64,000 nucleotides of DNA from assembly GCA_963677415.2 (NCBI GenBank), contig CAXXFJ010000039.1:1-64000 (forward strand), read 5' to 3'. This document shows, piece by piece, positions 1-10,260 of the stretch (positions are counted from its first letter, which is position 1; every line of letters starts with the position of its first letter). The notes under the pieces were generated by a model that had not been told where the DNA came from, did not search any database, and was given only the letters and a program-made list of their open reading frames with translations. The stretch is from JAQUTK01 sp963677415 (GTDB taxonomy: Bacteria; Bacteroidota; Bacteroidia; Bacteroidales; JAQUTK01). The position numbers were made by a program, and so were the translations under genes.

Positions 1-456
1 GTATTCCAATTGAGTTAAAGTCTTGTCCTGCTTGCACATGTTTTAAATTCGATTTAAGGAAACTCATAGCTTCTTTAAATAATTGAGGAATTGTACCCCG
101 AAAGTCCTCCGGCTTATTTCTATAGTGTGTTTCAGAAAGATCATTTCCAAAGAAAGACACTGCTTTTATTGTAAATGCAGGCTTTATACTTTGTGGATCT
201 TTCCAAAAAACAGAAGTCCGGCTAATGATAATTGACCATTCCGTAGTATCCTTTTAGCTTTTAATGCTTCTTCAAATGTTAACCCTTTTTCATCATAGCT
301 CTGCCCAAATTCCTTCTTAAAATAATCAGCGAAGACATCCTTATTTATATCATCAATGGATGTATCGTAGACTTCCATCCCATCATATTCGTGATTATGA
401 ACAACTATGAGTCTATTTATTTCCTTCATCATTTTTGCTATTGATGTTTCTTGCAA
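1..456 (-). pseudogene. AlbA/RecG-like ATP-binding protein, 5'-truncated, frameshifted, runs off the window
   Basis: The first 90 codons resemble the middle of Schlafen/AlbA_2-type ATP-binding proteins (TSIDDINKDVF, then LSLAGLLFFGK). Homology resumes in another frame at PAFTIKAVSFFGND and stays open to base 1. The frames meet near 190-210, next to a T6 run, and one missing base would restore them. No AlbA_2 DNA-binding domain precedes this part: the stop of the upstream Bro-N/Fic gene lies in frame only 9 codons before an in-frame ATG. The 5' part is therefore truly missing, whatever caused the frameshift. Proteins of this kind are usually called putative transcriptional regulators or RecG-like ATPases, and their biochemical role is poorly known. 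The rest of the gene lies outside the window. Confidence 0.6.
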
Positions 457-465
457 ATGTATTGA

Positions 466-1349
466 TTATTCGTTCTCTTCATAATAGTATGAATAATCAA
501 TCCCCTTCATAAACATTTCACGGCTGTTGATTTCATCTGTAAGAGCGTTCTTTAACAAGTTCTTCAGCTCTGTACAGTTTGTAGCACTTTTTACCATTGC
601 GTTCAGGTAATCGTTTTTATTAATCTTACTCCAATCAATACATAGATTCAGACGTTTCTTGAAAATCAAATCCAACCAAATGCGTGTACTTCGCCCATTA
701 CCCTCCATGAATGGGTGAGCAATATTCATTTCTACATATTTGTCTACAATCTCGTCAAATGTATTTTCAGGCATTCGTTCAATTTGTATTAACGTGTTAC
801 CTAAATAGAGCGACATTGCAAACTGGAAACCGCCTTTTGAAATGTTTTTTTGTCTTATTTGCCCTGCAAATTCATATAACCCACCGAACAGATAGGCGTG
901 ATTTGCTGCAAACCTTTGGTTGTTCCCACTTCTATGTTATCAATGAAAGAGGTTTCAAACAAAGCGTATGCTTTTGTTTTACTTTTTCCGTCAATGCTTT
1001 CTTCACTGTAAGTAAACCATTCTATAAACCGATTTGCTTTTTTGCTGGGGAATTGTTTACCCAAAGCAATAATTCCGTCATAATCAAGCACGTTCGAAAG
1101 CCGCATCTTCCCATCAGGTGATTTTAATTTCAACTGGGTAGTGACACTACCCAGTTCGTTTCCTTCTTTCTTCAGCTTGGCTTTGAGATACTTCCAATAG
1201 TTTCGTGTTTTATTGTAATCGTCTTGTTCTGTAAGCACAGCGACAATGTCTAACACGGAAAACCACCATTTGTTGTTTTCTTCGCCCCAAATAGCACGAA
1301 CTTCACGATCGTCAAAAAAACGGATTGATACTTTTGTGTTATTGCTCAT
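466..1349 (-). CDS. Bro-N / Fic domain fusion protein (one frameshift)
   Basis: Two open frames join into one protein of about 294 residues. The N-terminal part (about residues 1-115) resembles Bro-N/phage-antirepressor DNA-binding domains (WWFSVLDIVAVLTEQDDY). The C-terminal part is a Fic domain with the intact catalytic motif HPFMEGNGRSTR. Fic enzymes usually AMPylate a target protein, using the motif His and the Arg/Asn-rich anion hole. The frames meet at about base 900: adding one base after GLQQI gives HAYLFGGLYEFAGQIR and then the Fic frame. The gene lies between two AlbA-type genes, all on the minus strand. I infer a regulator or toxin-like role. No separate antitoxin gene is visible. 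Confidence 0.75.
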
Positions 1350-1531
1350 TATTGAATTATTTCAAATCGTTGTTATCTACATTGTATAAATCATATTGTC
1401 CAGGAGCAAAACAATCATCATTTAGCCTATCCAACTCATCTCCAATCCGTAAGGAATCTATGTAGAAATGTCGCTTTTTGAATTATAGTTTACTACTGTT
1501 AGTCTTGCTCAACTCGTGTATCCACAACTAA

Positions 1532-3009
1532 TTAAACTTTGCGTGTCAATAGCTCCAAGAACATTCTACCCCGTTCAGTAATTCTGAATTTCTGCAAAGG
1601 GTGTTTCGGATTCGCAGGGATTGTACGTTCAATCAAATTTTGGTCAAGAAGTTTTTTGATTGTTCTGTTCATATATCCCGATATTTTCTCTATTAATAAT
1701 GCTGTTGCCAGTTCTTGTTTAGTCAATTCACTTGTCTGCAAGTTAGTCAAAATGCCACTATATAATGTAGATTTCTTCAGCTCTGCCCCAAGCTCTGCCC
1801 CAAGCTCTGCCCCAAGCTCTGCCCCAGGCTCTGCTCCAGACTTTTGCTTAGCAACATAATCAACTTCACAAACTGGACTTGAAAGGACAACCCAACTTCT
1901 TTCCACAGAAATCCGATTTGCGGATAATATTTCAATTCGTCAGCAATCAGTTTCAATCCATTGCCCCATTGATCAATAATACCCATTCGTTTGAATATAG
2001 GAGCAATTACTTTGTTTCGCGCATCACTCTGACGGCTCTCCATAGCAGAATAGTCTATTGACGGTGGGAGAAGTCCGGGACTTGTAATCTCAATCATATC
2101 GTCATAAACAGCTACTTTTACATCTTTACCCGTGAGCGAATAATCACGATGCACGACAGCGTTACGAATAGCCTCACGAATGGCTTTTATAGGGTACTCC
2201 CATTGTGAAACAGTATAAACGCCCTTGACTGTCGCCCCTTTATTGATGTGGCGTAACACAAAATTATATGCCTCTTCAGCTTGCGTAGTTATATTAGTTG
2301 TGATACTTTTTTGGTCAATAAACTCCTCGGAGTCAGTACCTTTGAATCTTGCACATTCAACTTTAGCATAGTGAAACATTGAGTTTCTCAGTGGATCGTC
2401 AGAGAAAAGCACTAACGCATTTGTTGGATACACCGCACCATTCATCTCTTTGGTCAATTCCAGTTTCTTCAAAGTCTGAGGGTTGATAGACTCACCCGTT
2501 TTCTCTTGGAATACAACTGCAAAATGGCCAATGTTCAAATGCTCAGCAGGCTTATCTACAACAACTTCACTGTCAAATGAGATGTTTCGACGTATCCGTT
2601 CCAATTCGGCAATGATTGTTTCATCTGCCAATCTGTTGGTCGAACCAACACGGATATATGTGCCTTGCAACTTACCCTTTTCTTTTAGGTAATACGGAGG
2701 AGTACTTCCTCGATATACCATAACTTTAATCAAGTGCATATTATCAACGGTAAGGAATGTAATCTCAGGAAAATAGCAGGATAGCAGCGGTCGTAGATAA
2801 TGCTACTGACTTTCTCCTCAATCACCACAAGCTCCTCTTCAGCAACCCAATAATTTTGCGAGGATTATTACCAATCCCAATATATAGTTCTCCACCAGCA
2901 TCATTGCGAAAGCCACAATGGTCTTTGCTAAATCTGCATTTTCTGGTAACTCGCTCTTAAACTCAAGCCGTCGGCCTTCAGAGTTCTTTAATATTTCCTT
3001 GATATTCAT
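1532..3009 (-). CDS. AlbA_2/Schlafen-type ATP-binding protein with C-terminal winged helix (several frameshifts)
   Basis: The gene is rebuilt from four frame segments. It starts at MNIKEILKNSEGRRLEFKSE (3009, after the sbcC stop), which is the AlbA_2 DNA-binding start. It continues as AFANDAGGELYIGIGNNP, then VAEEELVVIEEKVSS, then the long segment ending FQVQFV. The middle part carries the GHKL-like region (REAIRNAVVHRDY; GNGLKLI) seen in RecG-related AAA_4 proteins. The C-terminal part is a winged helix (SELTKQELATALL; RFRITERGR-like end). Single missing bases near 1865, 2770, 2845 and 2908 account for the breaks. A five-copy 12-bp repeat encodes the GAEL linker before the winged helix. It lies 22 bp downstream of sbcC and may share its transcript. 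Likely a DNA-binding regulator; substrate unknown. Confidence 0.7.
1779..1838 (-). repeat. 12-bp tandem repeat, five copies, inside the AlbA-type gene
   Basis: Plus-strand unit AGCTCTGCCCCA occurs four times exactly (1779-1826), and a fifth copy (1827-1838) has two changes. On the coding strand one frame reads GAEL repeats leading into the winged helix. A second frame reads SLGQ repeats and stops just past the array. Because the unit is a multiple of 3, copy-number change would alter linker length without shifting the frame. Confidence 0.9.
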
Positions 3010-3031
3010 CATTTCTTGCAATTTATATAGA

Positions 3032-6000
3032 TTAACTCCCACAAATCTCAATTCTGCTTTTGCCGTTTGAAGTTTTCAAGACTTTCACTTGGGTTGTAAT
3101 CCGTTCTGTCATCTCGGCACGTGCGATATTACTCCGATTTTTCTTCCTTGAGTTTGCAAGCGTTCGAGCGCATCCATAGAAATACGCAATGTATCAATGT
3201 CAAGTGAACCGAAACCTTCGTCGATAAACAAAGATTCAACTTTCATACGATTGGACGACAAAGAAGATAAACCTAATGCTAAAGCTAATGAGATAAGAAA
3301 TGATTCGCCACCTGAAAGAGAATGAACGGTACGAACCTCCCCTAACATATCTAAATCGACTACTTGTAATCCCAATGTATCGGAATCCGTTGGAGAATAT
3401 AACGTTTTGAAAGCTCACTCAAATGTTTATTCGCATAAGCCAACAAGGCTTCTAGGGTGTAGCCTTGTGCCAACACCTTGAATTTCGCACCATCGGCGGA
3501 GCCGAACATATCATTCAGTTTTTTCCAATTTTCGGATAGAGCACTCTTAACGGCAAGCTCTTTTTCAAAGGCTTTAGTTTTAATCTTTCCCTTTTCGTGG
3601 TTGGTAAATAGCATATCTATTTCCGCGTTACGACTTGTTTTCTGTTCAACTTGCTCATTTCTATCGATAAAAAGCGTTTGCAGATACTCTTTTTCTTCAC
3701 CGTCGGCAGGCTTTATCTCTGCCTTCAATGAATTTCCAACTTGTTCTTTCTTTCCGTCAGAGTTGCTTGAATGGATGTGATTGCATCACGAAGACGATTT
3801 AACGCATTTCGTTCAGCAGTGAGCCAGCTACTATCCTTGGAAAACAGTTCGGCTAGTAGTTCCGATGTGATTGTATCTTCTTGTTTAGCAAGCCAAGCAT
3901 CTATGGATGTTTGCAATGTATCACAGCGTTTCAAAAGCTCGGATAAGGTACTAGTGATTTGAGCAATACTACCGGCTATCTTTTCACCTTTGGCGGCAAT
4001 ATCTTCTCTTGCGGTAGATAGGGCTTTAATTCTTTCGGCTATCCCTTTACCTTTTAAGCTGTACAAGCTTTCGATAGAGTCAGCCGATTTTCCATCAAGG
4101 ATCAGCGATCTCTCCTTTTGAAGCGATTCTAGCTCAGTTACAGTGCTTTTGTATTTTGTCTCTTTGATTGACAAAGCCTCACTTGCTCCCAATAAACTTT
4201 CTTTCTCATGCTTCAATGAAATTGTAAAGTTACTATGCAGTTCGTTGGCAGTTGTTTGTTCCGACGTATATTTGCCCCAATTCCCGGCTATTTCTGTCAG
4301 CTGGTTTTGCAGTACTTTATATTCAAACTGTTGCCAGGAGGGCAATACGTTAAGATAATTATTAAGTTTACTGATTGTCTCTTCAGCTTGATTCGCATAG
4401 CTATCAACCATTGATTGCAAACGAACATTTTCTGCTTTACGCTTATCTATGGCATCTGAAAGCAATGTTATTTGATTCTGAACGATTTCTTTTGACCTAT
4501 TGAGCTCTGCTTCCTTCAAACTTCCTCCCAGTATCTCAACCATCGGATGATGCAGACTTCCGCACACAGGGCACGGATTACCTTCTTGTAGTTTTGCTCT
4601 TAATGTAGCTATTTCGGTAGGGAGCAGCTTATTCAACCTTTCTGCTTCGGTAGTAAATTCAGCAAGTTTAGTTGTATCTGAAAACAATATTTCTTTAGAC
4701 TTCGCTAATATCTTCAAATTATTCGACTTTTGAGTATTTGCAGTTTCAACATCACAAAGCAGATTAACAATCAATTCAACTCTCGGAATTATTTCTTTAT
4801 ATTGTTTGTGATCATCAAACCAAAGCCGATTCTTCTCTATCGTTTTTTCCGCTGTTTCAATCGTCGTTTGGGCAGACAAAACAGACTTTTCTATTTTTTT
4901 CTTTTGCTCGATTGCTTGCTGATACTCCTTTTCTGCCTCTTTCCTACTTGTTGTTGCACCCACAAGGCGTATGTCCAACGAACGAGCCTGTCGAATTTGT
5001 GGTTCAATAGTGGAAACCGCTTCAAGATGTTGTTTTTGATCTTCTTCACAAGTTGCCAGGTTTTCAATTGCTTGTTTCAACAACAAAGCATTTGCGTCAC
5101 GCTCTGACTCGTAATTCGCAAGATTAGAGTTATTGACAATCAGTTGACGTTGCGAGTTTTTCAGTTCAATGTAAACGTCTCGAATCTCTTGTACACTATC
5201 AGTCTTTAGTAGAAAATCATATCTTGGCTTTGCCTCTTCAATCGTTCTTTGAGCATTTACCAACTGTTGTTCAGCCTGATTCACACCACTCATTAAAAGA
5301 GCTTCTTCATTGATCCAATTGATTTTCGCTGTCAGTCGCGATACTTCAATCCTCAAGGACTCAAGGTCTGTTTTTATTACTTGTTTCTCAGTCGATAGTG
5401 TTTCCAATTCTTCATCCGAAAGAAGCTCTATTCCTTTGATCTGTTCTTTCAAGATAGTCAGATCTTGCTCCGCATTTTTTGACTTCTCATAGATAGACGA
5501 TGATATCCGGGAATAAATGTCGGTGCCAGTCAACTTTTCCAGCAACTCAGCTTTCTCTTTTTGTGTCGCTTTAAGGAATGTGGCAAAATCACCCTGAGCA
5601 AGCAATACGGCACGGGTGAATTGGTCAAAGGTAAGCCCAATAAGCTCCACTATTTTGGCTAACAGTTCGGTCTTACGTCCCTGAAGTTCGGTATTTGTGC
5701 TCCGATTTGTCAGTTTAAAATCCACGTTCTGTAACGAACCGTCAATCTTATCCCGAGATCGACGAACACTCCAACGTGAACAAAAAGTTTCACCACCCAG
5801 AGACACAAAATCAACCTCAGCATATCCATCACTTGTGCCACGCCTCAAAATAGTACGACTATCCGTTTGATTAATGGACTTATCCTTTACGTCTATTATA
5901 CTAATACTTTCATTCGTTCTATTGTTGCGTGGAATATCATCAAACAGAGCCAGGCACAAGGTATCAAGCAGTGTCGATTTACCCGAACCGGTGTTGCCTG

Positions 6001-6106
6001 TAATGGCAAAAATGCCTGCCGACTTCAATGGCTCAGTTGTGAAATTTACTTCAAATTCGCCCTCAAGCGAGGCAAGATTCTTACCTCTTATTGCCAATAT
6101 CTTCAT
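3032..6106 (-). CDS. sbcC: SbcC, Rad50-like ATPase of the SbcCD nuclease (3' part frameshifted)
   Basis: SbcC with SbcD forms a DNA end-processing nuclease that cuts hairpins and blocked ends. The N-terminus has the Walker A motif GNTGSGKST (about residue 36), long coiled-coil arms flank the zinc hook CPVC, and the C-terminal ABC part has the signature LSGGES and Walker B LFIDEGFGSLD. The 5' 2.4 kb is intact. The 3' part is split by three apparent single-base losses: near 3733 (KLEIH-stop should run KLENSLKAEIK), near 3390 (before LGLQVVDLDML) and near 3119 (ISHV then AEMTERITTQVKV). The restored stop is at 3032. The start overlaps the sbcD stop by 4 bp, so translation is probably coupled. 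All domains of a normal SbcC are present once the frames are joined. Confidence 0.9.
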
Positions 6107-7284
6107 CGTTCAATCTCCTGTATTACGCCTTGAAGTAAAGTTTTCATTGTCTCCGGCATAGTATCTCCATATCTACGCTGGAAAATCACGTTAGCCATAT
6201 CCATTGGATTGATGGTCTGAAGCTCTTCGTAAGTTATTACTTTCGCCTCTGTTTCACACTTTGGCGTGACGGCAGCAATACGAACTAATCGTACAGACTT
6301 TGTTTTCAAAGCTTCTTCGATTTGATACCTTAACGAAGGTTCCGGCTCAGTAATCAAGACTTTAATTTCAAGATAGGGCGAAGTTTCGCATATTTCACCG
6401 TCGGGCAATTCATCTATTTTATCTAATACATCATTAAGGGGCAATGGCTCGGCGGGAATACTCAGTAAACTAACCGGAGCATCGAATAAGATACGTTCTA
6501 TTCTTGTGGACTCATTAATATCAATTAGTATAACTCCTTGCTTATTGTTTCTTTCTGCAAATGACATTGGCAATGGTGAACCTGAATAACGGACATTGTC
6601 TCGTCCTGAAACCCTCTGCTCTCGGTGCAAGTGACCGAGCGCCGTATAGACTATCGCTTTGTCAAAAGAGTCTGGTGAAACACACTCCAGCCCACCAATA
6701 ACGGTACGCTCCGAACGGTCATTTTCTGAAATCTCCGAACCAGTTGCTTGCAAGTGTCCCAGAGCGACTATAGGTTGATTCTTGCATTTCACACACTCAA
6801 ATATCGCCTCATACATCGCTTTGACACCCTGCGCATAAGTTTCAGAGTTAGGATAATCCCCTTGTCGCAGATAGGGCACTGCCAAGCAATAGCCACCTTT
6901 ATCGAGCGGAATCACAAGATGGTTGAAGTCTATATTACCCTCGTCAGTGCGTCTGACCACTCCGCGAACAGTGATATTCATATCTTCCAACAGTGGATTT
7001 GGTGCTTCAAGCCGCGCAGCTGAGTCATGGTTACCCGCAATAATTAGTATCTGTAAATCCGGATTATTAGTCGTAATCTCTCGCAAAAAATGATAGTACA
7101 TCTTCTGCGACTCTGCGGAAGGATTTGGACTATCGAACACGTCGCCTGCAATCAGGAGTACGTCCACGCTCAACTCTTGAATTTGATTCTTCAACCAGCT
7201 AAGAAAATGAAGATGCTCCGCTTTGCGGTCATATTCAAAGAATGTCTGCCCTAAGTGCCAATCAGCTGTATGGATAATTTTCAT
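6103..7284 (-). CDS. sbcD: SbcD, Mre11-like exonuclease subunit
   Basis: At 393 residues it has a usual SbcD length. The calcineurin-like metallophosphoesterase core is complete: DWHLGQ at residues 8-13, GDVFDS, GNHDS, and the histidine motif ALGHLHREQ. These residues bind the two manganese ions of Mre11/SbcD nucleases. It works as a heterodimer or larger complex with SbcC. Its ATG overlaps the stop of the upstream RloC-like ATPase gene by 4 bp, and its own stop overlaps the sbcC start by 4 bp. The three genes therefore form one translationally coupled unit. No frameshift is seen in this gene. Confidence 0.95.
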   Translation of the reverse strand: MKIIHTADWHLGQTFFEYDRKAEHLHFLSWLKNQIQELSVDVLLIAGDVFDSPNPSAESQKMYYHFLREITTNNPDLQILIIAGNHDSAARLEAPNPLLEDMNITVRGVVRRTDEGNIDFNHLVIPLDKGGYCLAVPYLRQGDYPNSETYAQGVKAMYEAIFECVKCKNQPIVALGHLQATGSEISENDRSERTVIGGLECVSPDSFDKAIVYTALGHLHREQRVSGRDNVRYSGSPLPMSFAERNNKQGVILIDINESTRIERILFDAPVSLLSIPAEPLPLNDVLDKIDELPDGEICETSPYLEIKVLITEPEPSLRYQIEEALKTKSVRLVRIAAVTPKCETEAKVITYEELQTINPMDMANVIFQRRYGDTMPETMKTLLQGVIQEIER

Positions 7285-9689
7285 AATAGTATATTCTTGT
7301 CTACACCAACACTATCACAAAGTGCTTCAAAGTGATCATAATCTTTATTCTTTAATACTTTAAGTATCTCTTTTGAAACTGTCTCTGCCTCATTTACATC
7401 CATTACTAATGTCCCTCTGTCACCCCACGACAAGTGAGAATACTCATTTATTACTCTATTTATTAATGCAGGAATGTTGTTGTCAAATAACTTAGATAGT
7501 TTTTTTAGTGGATCATCTGTATTGGGAAAACGGTAAAAAAGATAACATTCTAAGAATTTTCTCATATTATTAGGAAGATTATAAAATAAAGTGAAATCGT
7601 TTTCATACATTTTACATTTATCTCCACTTATCGTTCCAGCCATATTGTAAATCTCCTTGAAAAGGAAGTTGTATTCAGTTATATAGTCTTTCAAATGATT
7701 TGGCATTGGTATTAGATTGCATCTTGTCTCAGACCCTTTCTTTTGTTTGATTACCATGAAATGTCCAATTAAACGCTTATTTTTATCATCAGATGGAACA
7801 GTTAACCTTTTGATGTATTTCAAGAAATCAAGATTGTGTGTTGAGATAAATAGTTGCCCGTATTTTTTATCTTTACAGATTATATTTTCAATCAGACTGA
7901 ACATGAAAAAAATATGATTGTTATCAAGACTTGATATTGGATCATCAATGAATATGACTAACTTTTCATTCTCAGCACCATTAAGTTCATCTTCCATTTT
8001 CGCAATGAAGTAGCAGAATGCTATTAAACTGCACTCTCCTTCGCTTAAATTATGAGCCTTTTCTACACCTCTTTTTATTATAAATTTTGTTTGAGGTATA
8101 TCTCCTTCAATAGCCTCTGGATCTAAAGATAATCCATCATGCCCAAAAAAGTTAGTTAGATGATTATTTACTTTTTTTGCTGCCTCCCCTTCATCATTTA
8201 ACTCCAACTCTTTTTGAACCTTTTCATCTTTCAATCTTTTTTCTTTTCCCTTTAATCCCTTAAGTTCTGTTTCCATCGAAGAAATTACATCTTCTTGTTT
8301 TACTTTTTCGGCAATATCTTGCTTATAATTAATAGCATCAATAAAATTGGCTATTTCGCTATACCTTAGTCTTTTTCTTGCGTTTTCTTTGTCTCTTTCC
8401 AGAGTTAGTGATTTACTATTATTTTTATCCGATAACTCATTGATTTGTTTAAGTGTTTCGAGAATCTCATCAGATATATCCTTTAATTCCTCTAGTTGTT
8501 TCTGATTAAAAATATCATCATAGCGTTCCTGTAACTTGGATTCTAATATTGAAATTGTATCTAGGTATTGATTTACAGTCAAATCCCATTTAGACTTTAA
8601 GTCCTCAAACTCTTGTTGGTATGAGGAATAATAATTCCCTTTTAAAAGACCATTATAATCCAGATAGTTTGTTATTCCCAGTTTTGCTCTTTTTAATTTT
8701 TCCTTTTCTTCAATGATTTCCCTTTTCAGTTCCTCTGATTCTTTACTAAAGTGAGCATCTAAAATAGCCCATCTTTCATTCGTTATTCTTCCTCCGCAAA
8801 ATGAACATATGTCTTTATTTCCTCTATGTAATGTACGCCCTTTGTCTACCCACTCTTGCAATAAACTATCGGCCAATAGGTCTTTAATTGTATTTGTTAT
8901 TGTAATCTTTTTCTCGACAATTATCCTTACATCGTTGATGAACTCTTGAATTTTTGGTTTTGAGATTTTTGCTGGAAGTATATCAGGTTTAATGGGTTCG
9001 CTTATCAATATCTTATCTACTTCAATTGATGGTTCATCCAATTTATGCTCTTTGTTAGGATTATCAATTATTTCCTTTATTTCGGCTTTTATGTTACTTA
9101 TAGTATAGGTCGTTCCCTGTTTAACAAAGTGGGGTTTCAATTTGATTTCTTTATTCGCTTTCTCTGTTAACTTTAGAGTGATTCCAGACTCTTTTAAGTT
9201 CAACTCTTTTATTTTCGCCGCCAGCTTCTTTTCTTCAATATCAATCTGAAATATCAATCCACTGTTCTCTTCGATACTTCCTAATTCTTGAATTATTTCT
9301 TTAATTCTAGCTTCTGCAATAACATTGCCAGAACCAAGCAAGGTAAATGGTCTTATCTCTCCTCTCTCATCATGTAGTATGCTTAGATTATCTCTAACAA
9401 AGTCTGTATTATATACGCGAACTTTATACATACAATCAAGGTTGCTTTCTGTAATCTTATTATTATTTGTATCGCTTATAACAAATTGCCCATTGGAATA
9501 TTTTTCGTGAAGTTCCTTGTTTTCAACACATCTAAAAATTCGAGAGAGAGTTGTTTTTCCTGAATAATTACGGCCATATATAATATTCACTTTCTTGAAA
9601 ATATCAGTATTATTATCGCCGCCTATATATCTAGCCCATTGATAGCCATTGAAAAGCCCAAATCTAGTTATATCAATCTTCTTAATCAT
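7281..9689 (-). CDS. RloC-like AAA_13 ATPase with zinc hook, candidate anticodon nuclease
   Basis: This 802-residue protein has a Walker A motif GRNYSGKTT (residues 39-47), a coiled coil interrupted by a CxxC zinc hook (C295 and C298), an ABC signature (LSEGE) and Walker B (IFIDDPISSLD). This layout matches AAA_13 proteins such as RloC and PrrC, which cleave tRNA anticodon loops as a phage defence. PrrC/RloC need an Arg-x3-Glu and a downstream His. Here R710, E714 (MRKFLE) and H752 (NEYSH) fit that arrangement, though I matched them by eye. RloC differs from PrrC in having a zinc hook, as here. The gene is fused by a 4-bp overlap to sbcD and follows a truncated type IIG gene. The ATPase assignment is strong; the tRNA-nuclease activity is inferred. 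Confidence 0.7.
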   Translation of the reverse strand: MIKKIDITRFGLFNGYQWARYIGGDNNTDIFKKVNIIYGRNYSGKTTLSRIFRCVENKELHEKYSNGQFVISDTNNNKITESNLDCMYKVRVYNTDFVRDNLSILHDERGEIRPFTLLGSGNVIAEARIKEIIQELGSIEENSGLIFQIDIEEKKLAAKIKELNLKESGITLKLTEKANKEIKLKPHFVKQGTTYTISNIKAEIKEIIDNPNKEHKLDEPSIEVDKILISEPIKPDILPAKISKPKIQEFINDVRIIVEKKITITNTIKDLLADSLLQEWVDKGRTLHRGNKDICSFCGGRITNERWAILDAHFSKESEELKREIIEEKEKLKRAKLGITNYLDYNGLLKGNYYSSYQQEFEDLKSKWDLTVNQYLDTISILESKLQERYDDIFNQKQLEELKDISDEILETLKQINELSDKNNSKSLTLERDKENARKRLRYSEIANFIDAINYKQDIAEKVKQEDVISSMETELKGLKGKEKRLKDEKVQKELELNDEGEAAKKVNNHLTNFFGHDGLSLDPEAIEGDIPQTKFIIKRGVEKAHNLSEGECSLIAFCYFIAKMEDELNGAENEKLVIFIDDPISSLDNNHIFFMFSLIENIICKDKKYGQLFISTHNLDFLKYIKRLTVPSDDKNKRLIGHFMVIKQKKGSETRCNLIPMPNHLKDYITEYNFLFKEIYNMAGTISGDKCKMYENDFTLFYNLPNNMRKFLECYLFYRFPNTDDPLKKLSKLFDNNIPALINRVINEYSHLSWGDRGTLVMDVNEAETVSKEILKVLKNKDYDHFEALCDSVGVDKNILL

Positions 9690-9735
9690 GACTTTATTTT
9701 AAATGATGTTGTTACAATCTCAAATACTTAAACTG

Positions 9736-10092
9736 TTAATCCATAAAACTCATAAACGGTTTCAGGTCGATGGTTTTGTGGTCTTTCAGCTCAATAACTC
9801 CCACAACTTCGCCCTTCACAATGATTGCTCCATCGGCTTTTTTAGAGTCTTTCTCGTTTTTCTGCTCAGTAATGAGGTTGAAGTTCGGATTGGGATTAAG
9901 CGTATAGCCTAATATTTTGACAAAGAGTTCACGCAAGAAACCTTCTTGAAACTGTTCTTCCTTGCTTGTCAGGATATTTTCCTGTATCGCTGTATTGTGA
10001 AAATAAGTGGTAAACAGCTCGTAAGAAACTTTGATTTTGTTGCTTTCGGAGGTACTATGCTTTTTTACAATAATATTCTGAAACATACTCAT
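9736..10092 (-). pseudogene. N-terminal remnant of a type IIG restriction-modification enzyme
   Basis: The 118 residues resemble the N-terminal nuclease end of type IIG (Eco57I-like) restriction-methylation enzymes, which are usually about 900-1200 residues. A PD-(D/E)xK-like pattern is visible (ADGAII followed by GVIELKD). The reading frame stops right after this motif, at KPFMSFMD, and only 46 bp separate it from the RloC-like gene. The methylase and target-recognition parts are absent from the window. A good -7 box lies 26 bp upstream, so this promoter may now drive the RloC-like/sbcDC genes. I read it as a deletion remnant of an older restriction system. Confidence 0.6.
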
Positions 10093-10117
10093 TTGTGGGA
10101 GTTTAGCAATTTGATAA

Positions 10118-10125
10118 CAAATGTA
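10118..10125 (-). promoter_or_regulatory. Bacteroides -7 promoter box (TACATTTG)
   Basis: Exact TAnnTTTG match 26 bp upstream of the type IIG remnant. No other such box is seen before the RloC-like gene, so it may serve that whole minus-strand block. No clear -33 element was identified. Confidence 0.45.
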
Positions 10126-10158
10126 ATGAAAAATTCTATGTTTATAAAATTTAGTTTC

Positions 10159-10166
10159 TACATTTG
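10159..10166 (+). promoter_or_regulatory. Bacteroides -7 promoter box (TACATTTG)
   Basis: Exact TAnnTTTG match 95 bp upstream of the ThuA-like start, divergent from the box at 10118. No clear -33 element. Confidence 0.4.
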
Positions 10167-10260
10167 TCAGTCACAAATTGAATATGGACAGAATAAAGTC
10201 CAAAGTTGACCACCAATCGAATGCTTTAGTACATAAAAATAATCATAAGAACAACCAACC

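Noticed and set aside
1539..1859. Plus-strand 106-codon frame with SAP repeats
   Set aside because: It is the antisense reading of the 12-bp array in the AlbA-type gene.
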